A DNA stretch of 64,000 nucleotides. It comes from Phycisphaeraceae bacterium. GTDB taxonomy: Bacteria > Planctomycetota > Phycisphaerae > Phycisphaerales > UBA1924. Below the pieces are notes generated by a model. That model was not told the DNA's origin. It made no database searches and saw nothing but the letters and a program-made list of their open reading frames with translations. Both the position numbers and the translations under genes were made by a program. Shown here piece by piece: positions 33,288 to 40,322 of the stretch (position 1 is the first letter of the stretch; the number at the start of each line of letters is the position of its first letter). The stretch covers positions 124,001 to 188,000 of the forward strand of contig JACKHE010000007.1 in NCBI GenBank assembly GCA_020639135.1, read 5' to 3'.

Positions 33288-35474
33288 TCACTCCTCGATG
33301 CCGATGCTCCTCAGGAACGGCTCGATCGAGCGGTCCCTCTGGAGGAACGCTCGGATCGAAACATTGATGTCGCGCGAGCCGCCCACGGCGTAGATCTCCT
33401 CACGCAGGCGCATCCCGATGTTCCGGTCCATCAGCCCGCCGGGGCTGTGCTCGAAGACCGAGGCCATGTCCGCCGCGATCGAGTCCGCCCAGGCGTAGCC
33501 GTAGTACCCGGCGTCGTACCCGGTGAGGTGTCCCCAGTACGCGGCGAAGTTGGTCCCCTTGGGCGGCGCCAGAAAGACCTCCGCCATCGCGTCGTTGACG
33601 ACCTCCGCGACGTCCTGGTAGCTGCCGGACATGTGCAGGTTCAGGTCCGCGACGCCGAAGCAGAGCTGCCTGCGGTAGAACGTCGCGACGGTGGCGAGCT
33701 TCGCCTCCTTCATGCGGTCCAGGATCTTGCGGTCGATCTTCTTGCTCGGGTCGCGGTAGTCTGCCGCGAAGCGGTCGAGCACCTTCGGGTCCCACACCCA
33801 CGCCTCGAGCATCTGCGAGGGCGCCTCGACGAAGTCGCCCGGGACGCTCGTGCCGGCGAACTGGCCGTACTTGGTCTGCGTCAGGATCGCGTGCATCGCG
33901 TGCCCGAACTCGTGGAAGAGCGTCTCGAGCTCGTCGTGGGTCATGAGCGAGGGCGCGTCGGCGGTGGGGGGGGTGAAGTTGCACACGAGCGAGACCACCG
34001 GGCGCTGGCTGCGGCCGTTGGGCATCACCTTCTCCTCGATGATCCCGAACTCGGCGAAGTGGTTGTACTTGCCCTGCCTGGGATAGAGGTCGAGGTAGAA
34101 GAACCCGAGCGGATCGCCGGTCGCCGCGTCCGAGACGTACCAGCACGTGACGCCGTCGAACCAGGTGTACCCGGGGTCGATCTGCTCGAACTTGAGCCCG
34201 AAGATCTCCTGGTAGATGTCGAACATCCCCGCCAGGCATTTCTCCAGCGGGAAGTACACGCGGAGCGCCTCGGAATCGACGCTGTACCGCGACTTCTTGA
34301 GCTGGTTGTCGTAGTAACGCCAGTCCCAGATCCGGATCTGCGCGTTGGGGTCGCCGGTGTCCTTGACCTTCAACGCGCGGTACGCGGAGATCTCGTCCTG
34401 GAACTTGGGCTCGAGGCCGTTGATCAGGTCCCACTCGAACGCGAGCGCCTCCTTGGCGGACTTGGCCATCTTGATCTCGGTGCGGTAGTCCGCCCAGCTG
34501 TCGTAGCCCAGCAGCGGGGCGATCTCCGAGCGCACCCGGACGATCTCCTGCAGCAGCGGGGTGTTCACGTCCTGCGCGACCGAGTACCGGGCGGTCTTCA
34601 TCTTCTTCCGGGCCGCCTCGCTCCTGGCGTTCTGCATCACCGCCAGGAAGTGCGTGATGACCGTCGGCTTGAGCTGGTACTGGCCGTTGTCCATCGCCGC
34701 CTGCGACAGGAACGATTCCGGGACGCCATCGAGCTCCTGCGCGGTGAAGCCCAGCGTCACGTCGGCGTTGGTGATGTTCGTGTCGAAGTCGGTGGACAGC
34801 CGCGCCAGGTCCTTCTGCAGCGCCTCGACCTTGTTCCGCGTCGCCTGGTCGAGCTCGAGCCCCGCCCGGCGGAAGTCACGCATCGTGTCCTCGTAGAGCT
34901 TCAGGTCCTCGCCGAAGAGCCTCGGCTTGCGACCCTCCCGGTACGCGACGTCGTACGCCTTGCAGGCGTTGTACACGTCTGTCCGGTAGCCCGCGGCGAC
35001 GTACCAGTCGCTCAGCGCCTTGATCTGACCGATGCACGCGTCGCGCATCGCCGGGTCGGGCTGCGTCTGCGACATCAGCGACATCCGGTTCGCCACCGTG
35101 TTCACCGGGTAGTAGATGTCGTCCAGCGCCGCGATCGTGCTCCTGAACGTCACTCGATCCGGGTCCTGCGACCCGAACCTATCCAGCGCGGCGTCCGCCT
35201 CGCGCATCGCGTTCTGCGCGCTGGCGGCGACCTGCGCCGGGGTGCGCTCGAACCTGGGCAGCGACAGAATCACGCGGTGCCGCGAGGCGTACTGCTGCAG
35301 GTCGTCGATCGTGCGGAGGTGGCCTTCGGAAGCCGCGGCTCGCGCCGGCGCCTTGTTCGAGGACGATTTGGAGTACGCGCCGCCGGTGGTGGAGCAGCCC
35401 AGGATCGTGACGATCGCGACCGCGGCGGTGATCGCGATGAGTCCGCGACGTGCGGAGAACTGTTGCTTTGACAT
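33288..35474 (-). CDS. M3-family zinc metallopeptidase, lipoprotein (dipeptidyl carboxypeptidase/oligopeptidase type)
   Basis: 728 residues from ATG 35474 (MSKQQFSARRG). The N-terminus is a lipoprotein signal with lipobox TILGC, so the enzyme is probably anchored to a membrane facing the periplasm. The zinc site is HEFGHAMHAIL at about residue 520, with the following EAPSQMLEAW giving the distal Glu ligand, both standard for M3 (Dcp, OpdA, thimet oligopeptidase). YDAGYYGYAWADSIAAD near the C-terminus is the conserved Tyr/Gly-rich substrate loop. It hydrolyses short peptides after larger proteins are cut. Most bacterial relatives are cytosolic, so the lipobox is notable. An upstream in-frame start at 35615 would add 47 residues lacking any signal. 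The V8-like protease follows. Confidence 0.92.
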   Translation of the reverse strand: MSKQQFSARRGLIAITAAVAIVTILGCSTTGGAYSKSSSNKAPARAAASEGHLRTIDDLQQYASRHRVILSLPRFERTPAQVAASAQNAMREADAALDRFGSQDPDRVTFRSTIAALDDIYYPVNTVANRMSLMSQTQPDPAMRDACIGQIKALSDWYVAAGYRTDVYNACKAYDVAYREGRKPRLFGEDLKLYEDTMRDFRRAGLELDQATRNKVEALQKDLARLSTDFDTNITNADVTLGFTAQELDGVPESFLSQAAMDNGQYQLKPTVITHFLAVMQNARSEAARKKMKTARYSVAQDVNTPLLQEIVRVRSEIAPLLGYDSWADYRTEIKMAKSAKEALAFEWDLINGLEPKFQDEISAYRALKVKDTGDPNAQIRIWDWRYYDNQLKKSRYSVDSEALRVYFPLEKCLAGMFDIYQEIFGLKFEQIDPGYTWFDGVTCWYVSDAATGDPLGFFYLDLYPRQGKYNHFAEFGIIEEKVMPNGRSQRPVVSLVCNFTPPTADAPSLMTHDELETLFHEFGHAMHAILTQTKYGQFAGTSVPGDFVEAPSQMLEAWVWDPKVLDRFAADYRDPSKKIDRKILDRMKEAKLATVATFYRRQLCFGVADLNLHMSGSYQDVAEVVNDAMAEVFLAPPKGTNFAAYWGHLTGYDAGYYGYAWADSIAADMASVFEHSPGGLMDRNIGMRLREEIYAVGGSRDINVSIRAFLQRDRSIEPFLRSIGIEE

Positions 35475-35585
35475 GATTGGACGCCTCAGAGTGAACGCCG
35501 GGGGGGACCGTGAACGAGCGTGGCCGGCCGGCTCAGGTGGTTTCGGGGATTGTACTGGCCCCGGCGTGCGTGGTCGAAGATCATC

Positions 35586-35609
35586 AAAAAACGCCCGCTT
35601 TCGCGGGCG
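35586..35609 (-). terminator. Terminator of the 35643 gene
   Basis: On the minus strand CGCCCGC-GAAA-GCGGGCG followed by TTTTTT, 34 nt after the stop. Classic shape. Confidence 0.9.
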
Positions 35610-35642
35610 CTGCACTGCATTCAGATTATCTCGGGACTCAGA

Positions 35643-36536
35643 TCACGGGCACGGATGGATCGACCCGAAGTTCCCCAGCAGGATGCCCAGGTCGGCCGTA
35701 TTGACCACGAGATCCCCGTTGAGATCGCCGGGCAGCGGGGGCGGACAACTCGGCGGGACCATCATGGGATACCAGCGGATTTTGTACATCGCGCCGTCGC
35801 CGGGAACGTACAGCGGCAGCGGGATCGGGGGGTTGCCACCCTGACCCGGCTCGAGCCCGACCTGTCCGTTGTCCGCCAGGAACAGCCCGAGCGCCGCCTC
35901 CTGCAGCGGAGGACATAGCAGGTTCGGGTCGAACCCGCGCGGCACCCGGAGGCACTTGTAAATATTGAACGCGAGACCGGGGAAGATCTGACCGGTCCCG
36001 TCGGGGTTCCCGCTGAATCCGAAGATCGAGCTCAGCCCGTCAGTCCCCGGGGGCGGCATCAGGCCGGCCGCCGTGTAGTAGATGTCAAAGAAACTGTCCA
36101 CCTGCAGCTGCAGGTTGGGATCCGTGATCGGATTGAACGGGCCGTACCCGGGCTCGTCGGGGATCTGCGTCGGATCCCACGGGATGTTTCCAGGGTTCGT
36201 GAACCAGACCCCGACCACCGACGCGCCCGCGGCCGCCGCGGCCTGCGGCATCGGCGGGAGACCGCACAAACACGTCTGGTTCGGAGGGAGCGGCATCGGG
36301 TTGCTCACGAACAACGGCAGCCCGTCGATCCGGCCGTAGCACACGATCCAGTACTCGAAGTTGCACGGATCGATCGGGCACGGCACCCGCGCGATCACCG
36401 AACAACACACGATCGGGGGATCCGGGGGCGGTGGCGGCGGGTTCTGTGGCGGCGGTGTGCCGCACGCGAGCGCGACCGACGTCGCGGTGAGCGCCGTGAG
36501 TGCGGCGCTCAGACACATCTTGACACTGAACTTCAT
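35643..36536 (-). CDS. Small secreted Pro/Cys-rich protein with one dockerin-like repeat
   Basis: 297 residues. Signal peptide MKFSVKMCLSAALTALTATSVALA, then a poly-Pro stretch (QNPPPPPPDPP) and Cys-rich VCCSVIARVPCPIDPC and QTCLCGLPPM. The body (residues 95-255) matches no family I recognise. A single dockerin-like repeat, DLNGDLVVNTADLGILLGNF, ends the protein, with Cys before it (PSCPPPLPGDLN) and at the end (IHPCP). The repeat has Asn where most copies have Asp in the second loop (VVNTADLG). The gene is monocistronic, with its own terminator, and diverges in style from the housekeeping genes that follow. Role unknown; presumably a surface or secreted structural protein. Confidence 0.75.
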   Translation of the reverse strand: MKFSVKMCLSAALTALTATSVALACGTPPPQNPPPPPPDPPIVCCSVIARVPCPIDPCNFEYWIVCYGRIDGLPLFVSNPMPLPPNQTCLCGLPPMPQAAAAAGASVVGVWFTNPGNIPWDPTQIPDEPGYGPFNPITDPNLQLQVDSFFDIYYTAAGLMPPPGTDGLSSIFGFSGNPDGTGQIFPGLAFNIYKCLRVPRGFDPNLLCPPLQEAALGLFLADNGQVGLEPGQGGNPPIPLPLYVPGDGAMYKIRWYPMMVPPSCPPPLPGDLNGDLVVNTADLGILLGNFGSIHPCP

Positions 36537-36780
36537 ACTGCGCCTCTCTTATTCTCGCTCATCCCCACACGCAGCGCCGTCTGTATGTTGCGGTGTTTCG
36601 GCTCGTCATCGATTGGTTCACTACGACAGGACGTAGCTGTGGAGCGGAGGAGCGCTGCGACGAGCCGGCTTTCCCCAACAGGTATTGTGCGTGGTTCGAA
36701 CCGTTTTCCGGCGCACAATCCGCCTCGTGACCGCAACAACCGGGACAAACCCCGGCCGAACGGAACGCTTCCGGCAAGTT

Positions 36781-37413
36781 CTAGGATTTTCCCCGGCTCC
36801 GGCGCAGCATCGCCAGCCACTCGTGGTTCCCCGCGCCTTTGCGCGAAGACTTGCCACCCGTGATCGGTGATTCCGTCACCGCCATGACCTCCACACCAAG
36901 CTCGGGCATGGATTCGATCACCGCATCCACCACGCGCTGCGCCTCGCCCCGACCCAGTGTTCCCCCGGGGGGAGGCCCCGCTTTTTCGAGTGCGCTCTTC
37001 TCGTAGTGCGGCTTGATCAGCGTGATGATCCGTCCTTCGGCGCCGGGACCGAGCCATCGCAGCGCCGCCGGAATCGCCCTCGATTGCGGGGTCCACCCCA
37101 GGTCGATCACCACCAGATCCACCCGGTCCTGCGCCGATCCCGGCTCGGCGTGCAGCGCATTGGCGCGTTCCAGAACGGTCACCCGCTTGTCCATCCGCAG
37201 CCGGTAATCGAGGATCCCGTACGCGGTGTCGATCGCCGTCACGTGCGCGGCGCCGCACTGGAGGAGACAGTCGGTGAACCCTCCGGTCGAACAGCCCAGG
37301 TCGGCGCAGCGGAGTCCGGCGACATCGACGCCGAACTCGCACAGCGCGTGCTCGAGCTTGAGCCCCCCGCGGGAGACGAAGCGTTTCTCGTCCGGGTTGC
37401 CGGTCGTCGCCAT
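36781..37413 (-). CDS. TlyA/FtsJ-like RNA methyltransferase without S4 domain
   Basis: 210 residues from ATG 37413 (MATTGNPDEKRFVSRGG). The sequence lines up with the methyltransferase half of TlyA (rRNA 2'-O-methyltransferase/hemolysin A): FVSRGGLKLEHAL, ADLGCSTGGFTDCLLQ (SAM-binding loop), AIDTAYGILDYRLR, and the K-D-K-E set in GGLK, VVIDLGW, LIKPHYE and AVTESPI. TlyA proteins normally start with an S4 RNA-binding domain of about 60 residues; here only 11 residues precede the VSRGG motif, and the upstream sequence in the same frame lacks S4 features. It may therefore be a compact relative that recognises RNA in another way. The heat-shock gene lies 114 nt upstream behind its own terminator. 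Confidence 0.85.
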   Translation of the reverse strand: MATTGNPDEKRFVSRGGLKLEHALCEFGVDVAGLRCADLGCSTGGFTDCLLQCGAAHVTAIDTAYGILDYRLRMDKRVTVLERANALHAEPGSAQDRVDLVVIDLGWTPQSRAIPAALRWLGPGAEGRIITLIKPHYEKSALEKAGPPPGGTLGRGEAQRVVDAVIESMPELGVEVMAVTESPITGGKSSRKGAGNHEWLAMLRRSRGKS

Positions 37414-37445
37414 CGGGACACGGTAGCCATGAACCGGGCGTATGG

Positions 37446-37486
37446 AAAAAAGCCGCCGCCGAGCGGTTTCCCGTTCAGGCGGCGGC
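37446..37486 (-). terminator. Terminator of the Hsp20 gene
   Basis: On the minus strand GCCGCCGCC, 17-nt loop, GGCGGCGGC and TTTTTT, 42 nt after the hsp20 stop. Confidence 0.85.
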
Positions 37487-37527
37487 AGCAAGACACGCCT
37501 GTGAAGGCGCGCGGTTGGGGCGAGGGA

Positions 37528-38004
37528 TCAATCGATCGGCACGCTGCGGGCGTTGCCCAGCACGTCCGCCTTGGGCGCATGGATCGTGAGCATCCCGTCC
37601 TTGAAGGACGCCGTGACGCGGTCCTCATCGACCGGCGTCGGCATCGGGACGGTCCGCATCAGGCTCCCGTAGGTGAGCTCCTTGCGGAAGAAGTTCTTGC
37701 CCTCTTTCTTGACCTTCTCCGCCTTGCGCTCGGCGCGGATGGTCAGGATGTCGTCCACGACGGTGACGTCCAGGTCATCGCGGTTGACGCCGGGGAGCAG
37801 CGCATCGATGACGATGTCGCCGTCCTTCTCATACATGTCGAGATCGATGTCCAGGAACTCCATCTCCCCGGGCGCGAACGTCCTGAACGGGAGGGTGTTC
37901 CAGCCGGTCATCGGTGAACGGAAGAAGGTGCTCAGACCCTGATCGAAGATGGCGAACGGATCCGTCAGGGGAGCCGTCGGACGACGTTTCAGGAGTTGTG
38001 ACAT
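37528..38004 (-). CDS. Small heat-shock protein, Hsp20 family
   Basis: 158 residues from ATG 38004 with GGAGAAACCA ahead. ATP-independent chaperone that holds unfolding proteins in the cytosol. The alpha-crystallin domain spans residues 50-150: MYEKDGDIVIDALLPGVNRD, LTIRAERKAEK, the conserved FFRKELTYGSLMRTVPMP (beta6-7 region) and ASFKDGMLTIHAPKA (GxLxI motif region as DGMLTI). The N-terminal arm starts DPFAIFDQGLSTFF, the common form in bacterial class A proteins. The C-terminal I-x-I tail is replaced by ARSVPID. No CIRCE element is visible upstream; a hairpin at 38128-38143 lies in the leader region. Confidence 0.94.
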   Translation of the reverse strand: MSQLLKRRPTAPLTDPFAIFDQGLSTFFRSPMTGWNTLPFRTFAPGEMEFLDIDLDMYEKDGDIVIDALLPGVNRDDLDVTVVDDILTIRAERKAEKVKKEGKNFFRKELTYGSLMRTVPMPTPVDEDRVTASFKDGMLTIHAPKADVLGNARSVPID

Positions 38005-38127
38005 TGGTTTCTCCTTCGGAACGAGTGTGAAACCGGGGGCCACATCGCGGCGTTTCGGCTCGGGCGCATGCTCGGAAGTACAACCGAAGACGCCACGGCT
38101 ACCGGATCTGATGCTCTGATTTTATCT

Positions 38128-38143
38128 CGGACCTGTGGGTCCG
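38128..38143 (-). terminator. Possible terminator after lpxI or leader hairpin of hsp20
   Basis: CGGACC-CACA-GGTCCG on the minus strand, followed by AGATAAAATC. The stem is short and the T/A tract mixed, so the assignment is weak. Confidence 0.4.
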
Positions 38144-38176
38144 ACAAGCGCCGATAGTCCCTGAACGCAAAATCTT

Positions 38177-39052
38177 TCAGCGCCCCGACGCGACCCCCGG
38201 CAATCCCACGACCGCCAGACCCAGCTCATCCGCCACCGCCAGCGTCTGCGGCCTGTCCACCAGGATCACGTCGCCCGAGGCCAGAGCAATGCACCGGCAA
38301 CCGGCCCGGTGCGCCAGCCGGATCGTTGATTCGCCGATCGTCGGGACATCCGCCCTCCGGTCGTGGTCCGCGCTGGCGCCCTTGCACAGCGTCCAGCCCC
38401 CCCGGGGGCACAGCTGGCCCGCCCGTTCGATCATCCGGTCCGTACCCTCGACGGCCTCCACGGCGATGACGTCCCGCTCGCGAACCGCGATCGATTGCCC
38501 GACCCCGAGCATGAGCATCTGTTGAAACAACGGCCAGGCGAAATCCATGTCCGCATGCTCCGCCGCCGACGGAGGCCGCCTCGTCATGACGCCGACCGTG
38601 GCCATGTGATCCGGGATGGGCATCGTGGAGTCGATCAGGGTGATCCCCATGGAGCCGAGCTCGTCGCAGAGGGCGCCCAGCACCGCGGCCGAGCGCCGGT
38701 CATGCCGCAGCCGACGATACCAGAGCCACAGCGCCCGGTGGTCGGGCATCGACTGCCAGAGCCTCCGATTCGAGTGCATGAGCTGCGATTTGTCCACCCG
38801 GCCGACCATCACCGCCTCGCGGACGCCCATCCGGCGGAGCCGCCTGGCCCATGACGCGATCCGGAAGAGCCCCACCTCGTGGAACTCGTCGCACATCGAC
38901 GGCAGCTCCGGCAGGAACTGCCCCGCGAGCCCGACCGCGCAGACCCGCCGCCCCATCGAATGGGCGCCCTCGATGACCAGCGCCGGGAGCCGGCCCTGAC
39001 CCGCGATCAGGCCCAGCGGCTCCGGCCCGCGTTGGGATGTGCACCGGGTCAC
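38177..39052 (-). CDS. lpxI: UDP-2,3-diacylglucosamine diphosphatase, LpxI family
   Basis: 291 residues from GTG 39052. Cleaves UDP-2,3-diacylglucosamine to lipid X and UMP, the fourth step of lipid A synthesis, at the inner face of the inner membrane; LpxI replaces LpxH in many bacteria. The LpxI line is visible in EPLGLIAGQGRLPALV at the N-terminus, FHEVGLFRIASWARRL, VREAVMVGRVDKSQL, LGVGQSIAVRERDVIAVEAVEGTDRMI and, near the end, DVPTIGESTIRLAHRAG (family form: D-x-P-x-I-G). Length fits (about 270-290). The GTG overlaps the stop of the LOG-family gene by four bases (GTGA), which decides the start and suggests coupled translation. With kdsB in this window it implies lipid A/Kdo synthesis. 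Confidence 0.9.
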   Translation of the reverse strand: MTRCTSQRGPEPLGLIAGQGRLPALVIEGAHSMGRRVCAVGLAGQFLPELPSMCDEFHEVGLFRIASWARRLRRMGVREAVMVGRVDKSQLMHSNRRLWQSMPDHRALWLWYRRLRHDRRSAAVLGALCDELGSMGITLIDSTMPIPDHMATVGVMTRRPPSAAEHADMDFAWPLFQQMLMLGVGQSIAVRERDVIAVEAVEGTDRMIERAGQLCPRGGWTLCKGASADHDRRADVPTIGESTIRLAHRAGCRCIALASGDVILVDRPQTLAVADELGLAVVGLPGVASGR

Positions 39053-39744
39053 GGCTGGTCGTTGTTCCGGTCGGGAGGCATCGGCGCCGCCGGGATGAAG
39101 CTGTTGTTCATCGTCGGTTCCGACGCCGGCGCCGCCTCGTCGAGCCTCGTCAGGACGCTGCGCGGCGACTCGCAGACCGCCGCGAGATTCCACGCCTCGC
39201 GCTTGGCGAAGCCGTTGTCGATCATGTGGTCGATCATCACGCGCAGCGGCGTGAAGAACGTGCGCGATTCGGGGTGCGTCGGGTCGAGCGGGTCGAGCAG
39301 GATGACCTGCTTGGCGTGCTCGCCCAGCAGCCTGCCGACGAGGATCTCGAAGAACTCCTCCAGCGTGCCGAGACCGCCCGGCATGATCACAAAGGCGTCG
39401 CCACGCGCCTCGAGCAGCCGCTTGCGCTCGCGCATCGTCGGGACGACGATGTTCTCGTGGTTGTCCGGGTCGAGCAGCTCCGCGTCGCGCAGCCGCTCGG
39501 TGATGATCCCGGTGACCTGCCCTCCCGCGGCGCGGCAGGCCCTGGAGATTTCGCCCATGAGCCCGAGCGAACCCCCGCCGTACACCAGCCGGCGGCCGCT
39601 GGCGCCCAGCAGCGTCCCGAACTCGCGCGCCACCTTGAAGTAGTCCGCGTGGATGTGGGGGCTCGACGCGCAGTACACCGTCACCGATTCGATCGGGCGC
39701 CGGTCGGCGGAGGGAGTCATGGATGGATCGGCGCTGTGGGACAT
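39049..39744 (-). CDS. LOG-family (TIGR00730-type) Rossmann-fold nucleotide hydrolase
   Basis: 231 residues from ATG 39744; ATG 39720 is an alternative. Carries the family signature MRERKRLL and PGGLGTLEEFFE (PGGxGTxxE), with YGGGSLGLMGEISRA near the N-terminus. Some members are phosphoribohydrolases that release cytokinin-like bases from nucleoside monophosphates (LOG); others are lysine decarboxylase-like in name only. ESVTVYCASSPHI starts the Rossmann core. The last 30 residues (ASEPTMNNSFIPAAPMPPDR) are a disordered tail not usual in the family. Its stop overlaps the start of lpxI, so the two are co-translated. The nucleotide theme fits the cytosine deaminase gene immediately upstream. 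Confidence 0.88.
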   Translation of the reverse strand: MSHSADPSMTPSADRRPIESVTVYCASSPHIHADYFKVAREFGTLLGASGRRLVYGGGSLGLMGEISRACRAAGGQVTGIITERLRDAELLDPDNHENIVVPTMRERKRLLEARGDAFVIMPGGLGTLEEFFEILVGRLLGEHAKQVILLDPLDPTHPESRTFFTPLRVMIDHMIDNGFAKREAWNLAAVCESPRSVLTRLDEAAPASEPTMNNSFIPAAPMPPDRNNDQP

Positions 39745-39800
39745 GAAGGCGATTCTAAGCCCGCCATCGGCGCCCGGTCCTGCCCGCGGGACATCCCAGA

Positions 39801-40265
39801 TCAGGCCGTGGGGGGGATGCCGATATCCTCGTCCCACACCTCCGGCCGCTCGGCGATGAACCGCCGCATCAGCTCGACGCACCGGGGATCGTTGGCGCGG
39901 ACCAGCTCCACCCCGGACTCAATGAGCCGGTCCTCGGCCCCCAGGAAGGTCTCGGACTCACCGATGATGACCCTCGGGATCCGGTGCAGCAGCAGCGCCC
40001 CGGTGCACATCACACAGGGGCTCAGCGTCGTGGCCATCGTGCACTCGTGCCAGTCCCGGCGCCGCCCGGCGTTGCGCATCGCGGAGATCTCACCGTGCGC
40101 CGTGGTGTCGCCCGACTGCTCGCGCTGGTTGTGCCCGGCGGCGATGATGGCGCCGCTCGCGTCGGCGATCGCCGCGCCGATGGGGATGCCGCCCTCGTCG
40201 TAGGACTTGACCGCCTGTTCGTACGCCGCATCCAGGAGCGCCTGGTCCGCTTTGTTGAGCGCCAT
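39801..40265 (-). CDS. Cytosine deaminase of the yeast Fcy1 type
   Basis: 154 residues. Zinc-dependent deaminase, predicted to turn cytosine into uracil for pyrimidine salvage. The zinc site is TAHGEISAMRNAGR (His and catalytic Glu; HGE rather than HAE) and LSPCVMCTGALLLHRIPRV (PCxxC). The order and detail follow the fungal enzyme closely: GIPIGAAIAD near residue 27, SPCxMCTGA, a IIGE turn after it, and the C-terminal FIAERPEVWDEDIG that closes over the active site. Bacterial CodA-type cytosine deaminases are unrelated amidohydrolases, so this is the other type. ATG follows little ribosome binding site. It lies 56 nt upstream of the LOG gene, in the same direction. Confidence 0.88.
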   Translation of the reverse strand: MALNKADQALLDAAYEQAVKSYDEGGIPIGAAIADASGAIIAAGHNQREQSGDTTAHGEISAMRNAGRRRDWHECTMATTLSPCVMCTGALLLHRIPRVIIGESETFLGAEDRLIESGVELVRANDPRCVELMRRFIAERPEVWDEDIGIPPTA

Positions 40266-40322
40266 GCCCGGATTGTGACGCCCGAGCGAGGAGGCGACAA
40301 CCGCGGGGGATACAATCGTTCA

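Noticed and set aside
32934..35471. An open frame of 845 residues on the plus strand, opposite the M3 peptidase
   Set aside because: Composition-driven shadow of a GC-rich gene; its translation is rich in Arg, Val and His, has no recognisable motif, and the minus strand carries a complete peptidase with catalytic residues.
9854..36536. Cellulosome-type gene cluster
   Set aside because: No cohesin or scaffoldin domain and no glycoside hydrolase catalytic domain can be seen among the dockerin-tailed proteins in the window.
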